Shown here: piece by piece, positions 12,501 through 21,826 of the stretch | Layout: every line of letters begins with the position of its first letter | How positions within the stretch are numbered: position 1 is the stretch's first letter | Source of the DNA: Tieghemiomyces parasiticus | Lineage: Eukaryota > Kickxellomycota > Dimargaritomycetes > Dimargaritales > Dimargaritaceae | Length of the DNA stretch: 64,000 nt | NCBI GenBank assembly: GCA_027575765.1 | Contig: JANBPT010000041.1 | Span: forward strand, 32,494-96,493 | Reading direction: 5' to 3' | Notes under the pieces: model-generated | Database searches by the model: none | Seen by the model: only the letters and a program-made list of their open reading frames with translations | What the model was told of the DNA's origin: nothing | Translations under genes and position numbers: made by a program

Positions 12501-12863
12501 GATGGCCGGTTCGGACTATGGCTCGACGGTGAGTTTGACCAGGGGCACTCGGCCACCTGCCCCACCTTCCAGAACGAACCACTGTGTACGCCGCCACTTC
12601 ACGCTCCGAACCCTGCGTCAGCCACCGCGACCACGCCACATTCCACTGATTCGCTGACCTTGGGCAGCCATAGTGGTGCCAACCGGGCGACTCCGTTGGG
12701 GCTGTCGAGTACCACGATTACCGGCGCCGAGTCTTCGGATGATGACGAGGATGACGGCCATGGTGCGGCGGGCGGTGTCGGTGGGATGCCTGACGCGAAG
12801 GGCAAGGTGTTAGAAGCCAAGTTTGAGTGCTTCCACGTCGAGGTGTGGGGCATCGTACCGTAA
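9558..12863 (+). CDS. TLDc-domain protein (OXR1-like) with long disordered N-terminus
   Basis: A single exon of 1101 residues. About 840 N-terminal residues are low-complexity, rich in Ser, Thr, Pro, Ala and Arg, and probably disordered. The C-terminal 260 residues form a TLDc domain, as in OXR1/TLDC1 proteins linked to oxidative stress and V-ATPase regulation. Seen: WKLLYSTSQHGISMATLFRQ (about 850-870), GPCILAIRDTQDNVFGAF, the GSGECFLWK segment, YKWKNTNEYFILTEP, the glycine-rich GGGDGRFGLWLD, and a final FECFHVEVWGI. Two insertions break the TLDc fold: a Thr/Ser tract (about 917-948) and an acidic, Ser-rich stretch (about 1012-1085, with DDDEDD). Yeast Oxr1 also carries an insertion in its domain. 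What the N-terminus does is unknown; it may be a phosphorylated scaffold. Confidence 0.88.
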   Translation: MHQTARPALASTAFRPTPPGPPAEQDDTFEDIFPELRRDSLFDPMPGPEPLASSGLQLRRHHTLSPPTSPRDYCGPTTTGRDPTARPRRLSLAAASHRPSNPTATAPLPSARPTTAATPAVTPSSGLAAPTSPSHRPAGARRQGPTTTTNTAALTPGGLVSAQAYDFTFPTSGNYTLALNCTTVECCSRGHSVCATDFTTANATARPPTCTRARTFPLSTSSPLLSPSRRTLTTGANSATTAVAQRPAVPSTLPPTMAPRRSHDPEVLYLATTQSPTRSVFTSTSRPRSATVTNDPSNITMAPRNIAEAVTGVSRPTRPNSVAMAPPRPTVTADHTTTVLDLAQWLERPAVTASPVSGSLGSPAAAGAVYVAPSAMNLSPTPHTPHTRWTSVAGGVSGPSPPTRAHSRQNSASSRTSAGSHSEPPVPALTPAMTTQGQAPPQELAPPPTRRLRAASAVPRRRGSVSFSPDHVLTHSAGASPYTNPKALPSAHAASILSPPPLVTVTDHASSASCTTTTSSSSSSLSTSTSRSTGVSHSLPASPVLAARRRPDSTAPHSTAASPPARKSSSSSTSPSRPRTPSSAGRRPREKSMLRSVASFFNSGIRRLSNGVNQVPGSLNDSDYDEPSTATSFEGRRSSSAQRSPELDWFQGGGSNRSGSRNPQTIMTGSWRRRPSGQGSRATRSARTSPLLTGRRRSVEEEGNGVDLRSSTATNGEPNPATGQFRQSEGGSGGDGNQTTVTDYPLRRHKTAEVFTTSATTDSYSMSQMRSLLGLRGKSAATSPETPPSATPTAAAARADSEAAATAARVAQVLTLPALTLQGRRPDSDVVLTQTVARQLQPALPVRLRLASTWKLLYSTSQHGISMATLFRQVQRKGPCILAIRDTQDNVFGAFLSDPLQPHPSYYGSGECFLWKAVADTTTAATTPSSSSSTTSSGSGSAATGNDGALARLTNVRVYKWKNTNEYFILTEPHFIAVGGGDGRFGLWLDGEFDQGHSATCPTFQNEPLCTPPLHAPNPASATATTPHSTDSLTLGSHSGANRATPLGLSSTTITGAESSDDDEDDGHGAAGGVGGMPDAKGKVLEAKFECFHVEVWGIVP

Positions 12864-14730
12864 AATAGGCTAACTGTACCCGATATACGCCTCCACTATT
12901 ATCATTGATATTTTTTTTACACTCTCGCTGGATTGGTTGGTTAATTACCGATATACTTTTTTTGGTCTTCCTTTTTTTCCCGTTATATAGCCTCTTTCTA
13001 GGCGCTTTGCACACTCACCATTTGTACGATTAATGACCATCACCCTACTTATTACGAAATAGCCACGATTCTATCATTAAACTCACCTTGTATGGCACGG
13101 TGCCTGATTTGCAGATGGGATGGAGGCTGGGCAGGGTCTAGGAGTGCCAGTCGCCCACGATGACTGAGCACAGCTACCAATGAAAATGGTAAAAGGTGTG
13201 GGGTATAGTGAACTTCAATAGATTACACATGATGGTGGTCACACGCCATCCTAAAAATAAACCAGGCTAGGGTTCGAGTCCAAAAAAACGATGAAGAGCA
13301 GGCCAGGGCAGGAGAGGTGACGGATCCCTGCCGTTAACTACTTCGTGCTCATTGGTCCTGAGCCTGCCTTTCCCGACCCCGTGCACAGCCCTACTGACTA
13401 GTTTGGGAATGTCAGACCTGCCATATGTGGTGTCTCGATCCCGCCCCTACCAATGTGTTTGGCTGGGGCGGCTATGACCAACCAACCAACCAGGCCCTCC
13501 TCTCTCTCTTTTCATTCCATCTTCTCAGAGCCACCCACTTTCTCCCCACGCCCTCCATCCTCATAGAGGCCAACAATAGAGCGGGGGGTATCGTTCGTTG
13601 CCAATATCAGCTCAGGGTTCTTACTTGGATAAGTCTTGTGAGGGCTGGCGAGAGGGAATGTGAGGGGGGGGGGCAGTCTAGGTATCCGACCGCCAGAGCC
13701 GGGAGCTATAATTAGCCAATATCGAGCTTGCCTTGTTTAGTGGAGAGGAGGGGGGGCGGTCTCCCTGGAATAGCTGTTGGTGGCCCGAAGTACTCTGCTG
13801 GTTCTATTTTTTTCGAAACTGTTTTTAGGTATAACCTTGAGATGATATCTAAAAGCAGGTAAGGCAGGCAAAGCTGAGTAGCCCAGACGATCCCTTCACA
13901 TTCTCTCCCTCGCTCTCTCCCTCCCGCCACCGAATTGGTATTATGGGTTCATGCAATAGGAAGATGTGGGATAGTCGCATTCAAGCAAAACTGGGAACGA
14001 AGTGGAATAAAACGCTGGGCAAGTTGAAGGACAATCGCCAGAATTCTGGTAAACAATTAGCCCCTTGGGAGGCGGGCGATACACTTTCGCACCGGTGTTG
14101 ACAATAGTAGGCGCATCTGTATATTGACATTGCAGTGAGGTTTTTTTTTTAATCTCACCCCCCCCAAGACTGGACGACACGCCTGGTGTACCAGGCCACC
14201 TTAGAGCCCTGTCGAGTTTAATAGAATTATCTTCTCCTCCTTCATTATACACATGCCAGGATATAGCAACGCGGTGAGTTCGCCCTTTATCAATGCAGCG
14301 CTTGGATCAGACGGAGACAACCTGCCGGGGCACACCGTGCGGGTGCTCAACGCTGTGGGCCATTTACAAGGCAAGCCAAAAGCGTCAACGAACGGGGTAG
14401 GCAAGATGAAGACCAAGAGGGCAGTGAGGGACGGAAAGCACCTTGGTTGTAGATGCTGGTTGATCCTCGCCCCAGGAGATATTGAATGCCAGCCCCCCCT
14501 CGGATTGCGACTGTTGCCGTCCCCCCTACCTACCGAGGCGAGAAACGGGACGGTGTGGGCTGTAGGGGGTGCCTCCTCCCCCCTCCGCTCATCACAGAGT
14601 ATCTGCGCGCGTTGGAATCGTGGAACGTCAGCCATGCATGCGCTGTACAGAATGCCTGCGGACGAAGGTGGGAAGCGTGCCTCTATGCCCATTGAGCGGC
14701 AGTGCCCGCCGGGGTGTGTATGCGGTAGTT

Positions 14731-14748
14731 TTAGGGTTAGGATTAGGG
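14731..14748 (+). repeat. Telomere-like string (TTAGGG-type, 3 units, one degenerate)
   Basis: Three adjoining hexamers read TTAGGG, TTAGGA, TTAGGG. This matches the usual fungal telomere unit but is far too short for a telomere. It may be a repaired-break insertion or chance. Confidence 0.35.
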
Positions 14749-16104
14749 CGGGGAAGGGGACATGGTTCCACGGTCTGGCGATGTCCCGCTTGGGCACTTC
14801 CAGCCATACCGCCCAACGTAAGAGCCGGCAAAATGGGGTGGACATGTCTGTGGTAGAGTACCCCTTTATCCCTCCGCAGCTAATCGGCCTCCTCCCCCCG
14901 TCGCCATCACAGCCACCTGCCCTATCACTCAATCACCCACCCCTCCCTCGTTCCCCGTTCTCCTGAACTCCTTTCTATTCCGGGGCCGAGTCTCGCGTTC
15001 AGCAATCCAACCGGCGCCCTCCTCGTCTTCCCTGCAGTGGTGGTCCTGAATAGGAGATGTGGGGGAGGAGGAGGGGACGCGTGTACCAGGCCCACTGTAT
15101 CGTGGAGGAGAGATGAGGATTGGCGTGCCAGAACGAATCTCCGCTCGTAAGGCTGGCGACCATCCCTATTGGTGGTTAATATATGGTCGGGTGGGAAGCC
15201 CCGACCAGATTGGAGTTGGTAAGCATTGGCCACTCGCCCTGAGCGTCGCGCCTAGCTGAAGGAATCAAGCCCGAGCACCATGTCCACCACGGTGGCCTGG
15301 TGTCCGCAAAGGAGTCTAACCATCGTTTATTACTCACGGCCAGGTCGTTCAAGGCCCTATACGGGGGGCCGGGGGGAGGTTATGAAAAGCGTGTGCGGCA
15401 GTCTCGGCCATTGTCAATCCTTCACCCCTTTACCGGTTTTTTCGCGTGTGCATGACAGTAGCTTCTCACCTAGACCCACCCAATAGCGTTGCCTCGGTCC
15501 TCACTGCCATTTCCTATTTTTCGCTCCCAAGTTTTTTACCATTGTGGTTATTGTTATCCACCGCACCACTGGCCAGTCGCCACGGACGCCCTGACTCCCC
15601 TGGCCAAATTCCGCCCCCACCCCCACCCCAACCACCCCACTCGTCCCGGTTAGAGCGGCTCGGAAGGCCTCATGTTACCTGACGGTGGTGCCAATCCCAC
15701 ACTTGACACTTTGCTCCGCCTATCCTGTGGTCCGCACAGGCGCAGGGGACCCCTCCACATAATTTTTTTTGGTGGAACGTTTCGGTGGCAGCTTCAGGTT
15801 CTCCCCCACCCCCCGTTTCTAAAACCGCACCTCTCACAGTCGTAGAGCCCCCTCCCCGTATCCTCCCTCACACTCCGATGCACCTTCCTAACTGCATGCG
15901 TTGAATCTCCATTAGTAATGGCCGCTTGCCACCCTTTTTTAGGCCGCCTCCCCCTGGCTTGACTGGATCGACCGTATATATTGCAGTTCTCGGCCCACCT
16001 CTGTGCTCCCTATGCACATCCGCGCTGCTTTCTCTTTTGACTTCTTTCTTTCGACTAATTCTTTTTACCATATCTTGGCCAAGCGCTGCATCCCGCCGTC
16101 TACT

Positions 16105-16122
16105 TCTCTCTCTCTCTCTCTC
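16105..16122 (+). repeat. (TC)9 microsatellite in 5' leader
   Basis: Nine TC units lie about 80 bases upstream of the Cys-rich wall-protein ATG. They are part of the general CT-rich leader. Confidence 0.8.
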
Positions 16123-16200
16123 GATACCTTTTTATCATCTATTATCATACAGCTCCCCGCACCCTAATCTAATAGCCCATTCTCCGCATACCCACACACG

Positions 16201-16788
16201 ATGAAGTTCCAGCTCCTCGCCATCACTGCTCTTTGCGCCCTGGCCTCGACCACTGTCGGTCAGTCCACCACGGAGGTTACCCACGCTAACAAGCCCACTG
16301 CGACGACCGCGTCCAAGAAGCCCGCCGCCACATCGGTGTCCACGGCGGTGAAGCAGACCTGGTGTAACGAAAACAACCAGTTCTGCAAGAACGTGTGCCT
16401 CAATATGACTAGCTCGGCCGCCACCGTCAACTGCGACACCGGCTCCCTCACCTACGCCTGCACGTGCAAGAACGGCAAGTCACCCGACCCCAACACCTAC
16501 ACCTTCCCCGTCGACTACTACAAGTGCACCACTTCCGTTCAGAGCTGCCAGAGCGCCTGCAAAAACGGCGACGCCATCTGCCAGCAGAACTGCCAAAAGG
16601 ACTGCTCCGCCATCAATGATCCGTTCGCTGGTAACGTCACGACCGAGCCCACCACCACCGATGCCGGTGATGGTTCGTTCAACACCGCCACTGCCGATAT
16701 CTTTGATAGCTCCGCTCTCCTGGCCACTGCCAACCTGGCCTTCGTTGCCGGTTTGGCTGGTCTCCTCACCTTAGCCCACCAGCTCTAA
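16201..16788 (+). CDS. Secreted Cys-rich, probably GPI-anchored wall protein (DUF7707-like)
   Basis: A single exon of 195 residues. Seen: an N-terminal signal peptide (about 1-20, hydrophobic core LLAITALCALA); a Thr/Ala/Lys-rich linker; a compact Cys-rich domain at about residues 57-141; then a Thr/Ser-rich stem and a hydrophobic C-terminal tail (LATANLAFVAGLAGLLTL) typical of a GPI-attachment signal. The Cys pattern starts TWC, then FCKNVC, NCDT, YACTCKNG, YKC, QSCQSAC, ICQQNCQKDC. It resembles the fungal DUF7707 wall-protein family, whose members share the WC, CDP-like and CxCxNGxxP features. Known of such proteins: cell surface location; molecular role unclear. Codon use is strongly C-ending, which suggests good expression. 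Family assignment is from memory of the Cys pattern, not a search. Confidence 0.82.
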   Translation: MKFQLLAITALCALASTTVGQSTTEVTHANKPTATTASKKPAATSVSTAVKQTWCNENNQFCKNVCLNMTSSAATVNCDTGSLTYACTCKNGKSPDPNTYTFPVDYYKCTTSVQSCQSACKNGDAICQQNCQKDCSAINDPFAGNVTTEPTTTDAGDGSFNTATADIFDSSALLATANLAFVAGLAGLLTLAHQL

Positions 16789-19700
16789 ATTCTCTTCTTT
16801 CCCGTAGCTGATTGTCTCCTCAGCACTCTCAGCTGTCATGTCCTTTCGCCCCCTCTCGTCCTATTACATACATCCTACATTACCTAATATGCCACCGCAT
16901 CAAACATGCGACGGTTATAACTCATTAAACTAAAAGCCCTTGAATTCAGATAATCCATAAATTATGCGGAATGGCCCACAATCACCAGGCTATATTAGAA
17001 CTTTAGAATGAAACGTTACCGGTCCCCACAGGTGACGTTTGAAAGGTGTTCAGGACCACTGCCAAGGAACTCAAAGGCTTTATTCGTCAAGCCATTCAAA
17101 ATTTTCTATTCTATTGAAAGTAACATTGATCCTAGTCTTTATATTTTATTTACAAAACATCGCACCAGGAGACCGTCTGCTGTCAAAATGATCGGGTTGG
17201 AGGATAAGTCAGATCGAATGACGTTAGTGGGACTGTCAAGAACTCGTTACAGGGGACGTCAAGACGTCTATTATTATGTAACTCAGAAGTTTACTGATGA
17301 TTGGGTTTCAGCATTTTATCGGGGTTTCACGTCCGACTAAGAAAGCCATGCATGTCAACAGATTTATCATCACCGATGGAGAGTTTGCAGTCTCGTGGTA
17401 ACCCAGGGGAACACTTACTCTACTCGTGAGGCAGACATTCAATTTCGCGTGGGGATGAGAATAGGAAAATTAATATATTAGTGGGACGAGCTAAAGAAGA
17501 GGTGACGACGGTAACCATGCCACGCATCCAACTCGACCTTAAATGCGGGGGATACCAGGGTCATTCCATCCTTCCCCCACCTGTCGGCTTATCATGGTCG
17601 AGAATATTTTTTAGGGCCGTAGTCAAAATTTTTACTGGTAGACGTGAAGTGTCCGTTAAAGATAATTCCCATCCCACCTACCAGCCTCACCCGTCAGAAA
17701 AAAATATCCTTGACTACCACAAGTCAGAGCTTTCTATACCAGTGAGAGGAGGAGGTATAATTTCTCCCTCCCCCTGAGACCGTTCACGCGAATATCCTAG
17801 TCACGTGGATTTTATTCCGTCCCATTTGAAGACTCCACTGGCAATGTGTGGGCCGCCAAGGGTTCAGGAGCCCCCTAGTCTGTACCACACGTGCTCTACG
17901 TCATGATTGATTCTGTCTAGCCGCTTTACATAGTCCCCCAGGTACATATTAGCTCCTCTTCAGGCTTGCAACTCAAGCACGGTATATCGCGGAAACGTGG
18001 CATGTCCTCCCTGTTAGTCCAAAAATAAAATAAAAATTGAACTAGCCAAGGGAAGGCCCCGGGGTTAAAAACACGACATCTGCGGAAGCATGGAAAAGAT
18101 ATAGATTGCATGGCCGGAGAGGGCGGCGTAGTTGTACAGAAAGGCGTTCGCCAAAGGGCGGCTAGTGGCTAAACGCGAGTCCTGGAACTTGGATGTATTG
18201 ACCACCTAGGGTGTCCATGTTATAGAAGGAACGATAGATCAGGACGGGAGGGGGGAGGGGGGGGGCGTTGCTTTGGAAGGGCAGTTGTCGGATGACGGCG
18301 ATTGATTAATGTGGGAAGACATCCTTCTCAATTTCCCAGGAAAACGTTAATAGATTGTTGATGTCAAGGGTGTCTAGTGGTCGACAGCCGAGTGTCCAGC
18401 CCAGCGAAACCACGCGACGGAAAAATTGAACGGTTCCTTCACCACGACGCTCGGTGTCCAGATTAAGGAAACCGATATTCTACCCTCAATACCATATGAC
18501 CAAGGGTGGTGTAACTTTCCGAGCTTCCATGGCTGGGCATGGGCAGCCAAAATAAACTGTAAGATTATAGCCAGGAAGTCAGTTGCAATACTGGTGCGCA
18601 GTGAGGCAAGTAAAACATCGCACTACTGCACGGCCAGCTTGCCCTAATTTTTCAGGAGAGATTACCCCTCACCGATCAGGACGGAAGGTTTCCTAGCGGA
18701 TGCTCATTTACCCTTACATTGTGCCCACGATAAGGTTAATTGTCGTAGGATGTAGCCGTAGATCTGCCCAATCTTTCTATAGGCGTGTCATTCTGAATAT
18801 AAATTGCGTAGCTCATCAGCGTACCCTGGTGGATATGTTATCTACGGACCAGTTAATGTCCCGAGTCACTAGCGAGGTGATCTCGATGGCTTACACTCTT
18901 TTTTAAAATCAACAGCCCAACACCTCCGTGTGCTTCCATGCCAAGCTTAGAAATGCATCAGTACCACGGAGGGGGGGAAGATTTCGTCATCGTTACTCCA
19001 AGGCAAGGCGGTAGAAACGTGACAGCGCCATAGAGGCAAGAAGGAAGCATAAGGCTCAGCCCGATCGGGTGTCTGACTTGGTTGTTGCAGGATTGGCGGT
19101 GCATCCGTAAGTAGAAATCGAGGAAGAAAGTAACAGCGTTGGTGCCCGATTGAAGCATAATTGCAGTCGGCCTGGTGGTTACATAAGGGAGGGGCGAGTG
19201 GCCCCGTTTTCCTCTTCCAACCACAGCTTTCCAAGCACCTCCGTCCTGCCCGACAAGGGGGAGCGGGCTGCTATGACCCGTAAACCTCTGCATGATGTCG
19301 GCAGACTTCAATCGTATATGTGCAGTTAACATTTTTCGCCAATCTGATGGCCAGCCGCTACCGCATGGTAGCTGTTCGAATCGGTACGCTCGGGCATGTC
19401 ATGGTGCATTGGCAGACGAATAATTAATACCTGGCAACGTCCTTCCTCTAGATTGCGACCTTGGCCGCCGATATTGACAGGCATGTCAGTCGGAAAGGGA
19501 GTGGTAATTCGATGGTTACTTTCTGTAGATATCAAGAGGTATGTAGGAAAGCCCACTGGACACTTCAAACAAGCTTCGGTGGCCGGTCATATTTCTGGGA
19601 ACTGAAAAATTACGGCCAGAGGGATCTTGGCTGACCCCTATCAGTGCCTATACTAACCGACCGATAGTTATAATTGCGAAGCCGATGTGTATATAAGTAT

Positions 19701-19814
19701 GCGAGTTTTCTGTCGCGTAGAGTGCCATGCACATTGTCTTGGATATTTTTCCGCACACCCATACCATCCCATGGTTAGCTTACGCTCGCATTACTTTCCC
19801 CTCTCCCACCAAAC
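16789..19814. other. Intergenic region upstream of trihelix-like gene
   Basis: No gene is supported. The first part (16900-18000) is relatively AT-rich. A G-rich run around 18246-18266 could form a four-stranded G structure. ORFs of up to 124 codons overlap each other on both strands and lack recognisable domains. A TATATAAG box at 19690-19697 precedes the next gene. Confidence 0.5.
19690..19697 (+). promoter_or_regulatory. TATA box for trihelix-like gene
   Basis: TATATAAG lies 118 bases before the ATG at 19815, in an otherwise mixed-composition stretch. The position suits a fungal TATA box. Confidence 0.45.
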
Positions 19815-20807
19815 ATGTCCTATGACTTTTACCAGAGCAGCACCGAAACCGGCCACGGATGTCACTACCTGGAATGTAGACCGTCAGTCGGACCGTCGGC
19901 TTCGCCGACCTCCCCAATTCCGACCTCCTCGTTCTGGCCTTTTCCATATAGCACACCCTATCACCCAGTCGGTTTGAGTGGTCTTCCTTATCACTCACCC
20001 CCCCTTGGTAATACCCCCCATTACCCACCCGGCTCCAGTAGTAGCACCTCTCACCCCCGAGCCAACCCTGTTATCAACTCCCAACCTGTCAGCCTTGAAG
20101 CATATTCTCTGAGCGCCAGTGCTCCTCGAAACGAGTCGTGTCATAGAGCAACCTACGAGGCTATACCCTACCCCTACGGCACTCAAGCGCAGCCTCCCAT
20201 CTCTCCCCCGACGGATCGTTCCGCCTCACTTCAATCGGCCTCCCTCTATCATGACCAGTCGCATCAGGGGCAGTGCCGGCGGGGCCGTCACCGCCACTCT
20301 TCCAGTCTACCTCAGGTCCAACCGGCTCGACAATCCCTCCGCCAGCCGGGCTTTGTCCCTCCACCGACCGGGCTGGGCCGACGACCTCCACTGCCGCTAG
20401 CACCCCATGCTGAGCCCGATCCACTTCGCTCGCCTCGACCAATTATTCCAATCGGACTTCCAGATCCAGATGATATCCCAGCCATCCTTCAGTGGGTTGA
20501 AACGGCGCCCCAGAGCATGCTCTTGCAGCTGCCATACCTAGCTGAAGAGAAAATCACTCTGCTTGAAAGCCGGGCAAATGCTAGGTGGCTCCCGGGTGAA
20601 TACGGTGTCCTCCGGGCTCTGCAGAAACGGCTGGACATAATGTTTAAATGGTACCCCAAGAATGCCTCTGTATGGCGACATATTTCTGCTTGGATGGCCA
20701 TCCACGGCATCTACAAAACCGGGCGGCAGTGTAGGAACAAGGTCAAGAATGAGGAGGCTCAGCAGCGTAGATTGACTTGTCGTAATGAGAAAGGTAGCCA
20801 GCAGTAG
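19815..20807 (+). CDS. Hypothetical protein with C-terminal trihelix/SANT-like DNA-binding domain
   Basis: A single exon of 330 residues. The first 220 residues are rich in Pro, Ser and Tyr and look disordered. A short leucine-rich segment follows (about 228-258, ILQWVETAPQSMLLQLPYLA). The C-terminal 75 residues resemble a Myb/SANT-like trihelix domain: a first helix beginning RWLPGEYGVLRALQKRL, a middle helix with the Trp in SVWRHISAWMAIHG, and a third with TGRQCRNKVKNEE, matching the family pattern RTxxQCrxKwkN. The usual third aromatic is replaced by Val. Inference: a nuclear, sequence-specific DNA-binding protein or a domesticated transposon-type DNA-binding domain. The gene lies 265 bases upstream of a decayed mariner element on the opposite strand. 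I do not recognise an orthologue. Confidence 0.7.
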   Translation: MSYDFYQSSTETGHGCHYLECRPSVGPSASPTSPIPTSSFWPFPYSTPYHPVGLSGLPYHSPPLGNTPHYPPGSSSSTSHPRANPVINSQPVSLEAYSLSASAPRNESCHRATYEAIPYPYGTQAQPPISPPTDRSASLQSASLYHDQSHQGQCRRGRHRHSSSLPQVQPARQSLRQPGFVPPPTGLGRRPPLPLAPHAEPDPLRSPRPIIPIGLPDPDDIPAILQWVETAPQSMLLQLPYLAEEKITLLESRANARWLPGEYGVLRALQKRLDIMFKWYPKNASVWRHISAWMAIHGIYKTGRQCRNKVKNEEAQQRRLTCRNEKGSQQ

Positions 20808-21072
20808 CATATTGTTAAGGCGATGGAAACAATGGCTGCTATAGAAATTGCCAAAAAAAAAAGTAAAAGTAAAACCCCGAACTATGCGGCTGGCAGGTGC
20901 TGGATTGCAATCGACTGGATGGTGACTCAAATGGTAACTAAAGGACCGACGTTAGGAATGGCTTCACGCGTGGTTACGTGAAGCGGGTAGCTTACATGTA
21001 GAAAAGCTGGGCATAAGTAATTTCGATGAAGAAGATTCAGACGCAGAAATATACCGGTTGAGGTTGTGTTTA
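20808..21072. other. Short gap before mariner remnant
   Basis: It holds a ten-base A run near 20853 and no gene. It probably contains the 3' end of the trihelix-like gene. Confidence 0.4.
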
Positions 21073-21826
21073 TAGGTACACCTTAAAGCCCATAGCCTCA
21101 CAAAGATGAATAATGTTTATTTAAGATAACGGTCATCATTCTGAACATCTCAGAGGGCTCTTTATATCCAGTTATTAAAGTAGTGTCTATAATAACTTGA
21201 CTGAAGCTTGACCAGTCCCAGTTGCCAGGCGGCTACGACCGCCTCCAGTACGGTGAGCCGCTTACCGCGTAGCGGGCGGTTCACATCCCCGAAGAGCCAA
21301 AAGTTGCAGAGGGCTAGATCAGGAGGTCGGCAGGGAGGGACAGGAAGATTACGCCTGTGGTATCAGAAATGTAGGCACTGGTAGCTGTGGCGAGATGCGC
21401 TAGTGCATTACTATGGTAGAGCCATAAGGGAGGGGGCGTAATGGTCCAACCTTCCGTGTGCCTATGCTCAGGCCTGGAACATGAGTCCCAACCCACACTC
21501 TAGGTAGTGATCGGTGGAGAAATTGACACCAGGGGGGGGGGCTTGCAAAAGCGAGTCGGCCACTTGTCGACGGTGGTACAACTAGTGACAACCAAGCTTA
21601 GCATGGAAATCGGTTCAGATACAATATAGCCTGCCTTGTGGGCCCTTGGATTTCAATAATAAGTAGATAAGGGCCCGCGCATCATGGTTGGTAAATTTTG
21701 ACAGGATGGAGGGTGGGGCTTCAGAAGTCGACATGACGAGGAGGTAAACATGCTGGTTGTGAAGTAAGCGATGGTCTGGCTCTAATATAGCTTATGCCGT
21801 TCGATTATTTGCCTTAGGTACTCCTA
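21073..21826 (-). mobile_element. Decayed mariner-type (Tc1/mariner superfamily) transposon, internally deleted
   Basis: The minus strand carries remains of a mariner transposase in several frames. A possible N-terminus starts at ATG 21734 (MSTSEAPPSILSKF, then RALIYLLLKSKGP) and hits a stop. A second frame around 21313-21420 contains HSNALAHLATATSA, matching the usual HxDNAxxH segment. After a one-base shift, PPDLALCNFWLFGDVNRPLRG follows at about 21250-21330; this is the classic mariner PDLAPxDFxLF...LRG block, with the catalytic Asp position as Asn. The end, HYFNNWI-stop-RAL-stop-DVQNDDRYLK (about 21119-21190), matches the C-terminal FxxWxxRxxxCIxxxGxYfE block but has stops. Candidate ends face each other: TAGGTACACCTTAAAGCC at 21073 and, on the minus strand from 21826, TAGGAGTACCTAAGGC. 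Both begin with TA. At 754 bp it is shorter than the usual 1.3 kb. Confidence 0.75.
21119..21734 (-). pseudogene. Mariner-type transposase remnant, frameshifted with internal stops
   Basis: See the surrounding element. The coding remains total roughly 200 codons against about 340-350 in intact mariner transposases. At least one frame change lies near 21325, two in-frame stops lie in the C-terminal part, and the first catalytic region (the early Asp) is not recognisable, so an internal deletion is likely. A ten-base G run at 21532-21541 lies inside it. It cannot encode an active transposase. Confidence 0.7.

Larger units (their letters stand above)
12864..16200. other. Intergenic region between TLDc gene and Cys-rich wall-protein gene
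   Basis: Just after the TLDc stop the sequence is T-rich (12910-12985), as expected of a 3' end. A run of ten G lies at 13664-13673 and ten T at 14141-14150. A short telomere-like string is at 14731-14748 and a (TC)9 repeat at 16105-16122. A TATATAT at 15975-15981 lies about 220 bases before the next ATG, and the last 150 bases are CT-rich leader. Two overlapping antisense ORFs of about 240 codons at 14201-14966 show no domain and are not called. Confidence 0.5.

Noticed and set aside
13255..13290. GGTTCGAGTCC resembling a tRNA T-arm
   Set aside because: Flanking bases do not form a T stem, acceptor stem or anticodon arm.
14201..14966. Two overlapping antisense ORFs of about 240 codons
   Set aside because: No domain, no homology that I recognise, both frames equally open, and composition like the surrounding gap; likely chance in a stop-poor stretch.
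17008..17340. 110-codon ORF after the Cys-rich wall protein
   Set aside because: AT-rich with codon use unlike the real genes, and no recognisable domain.
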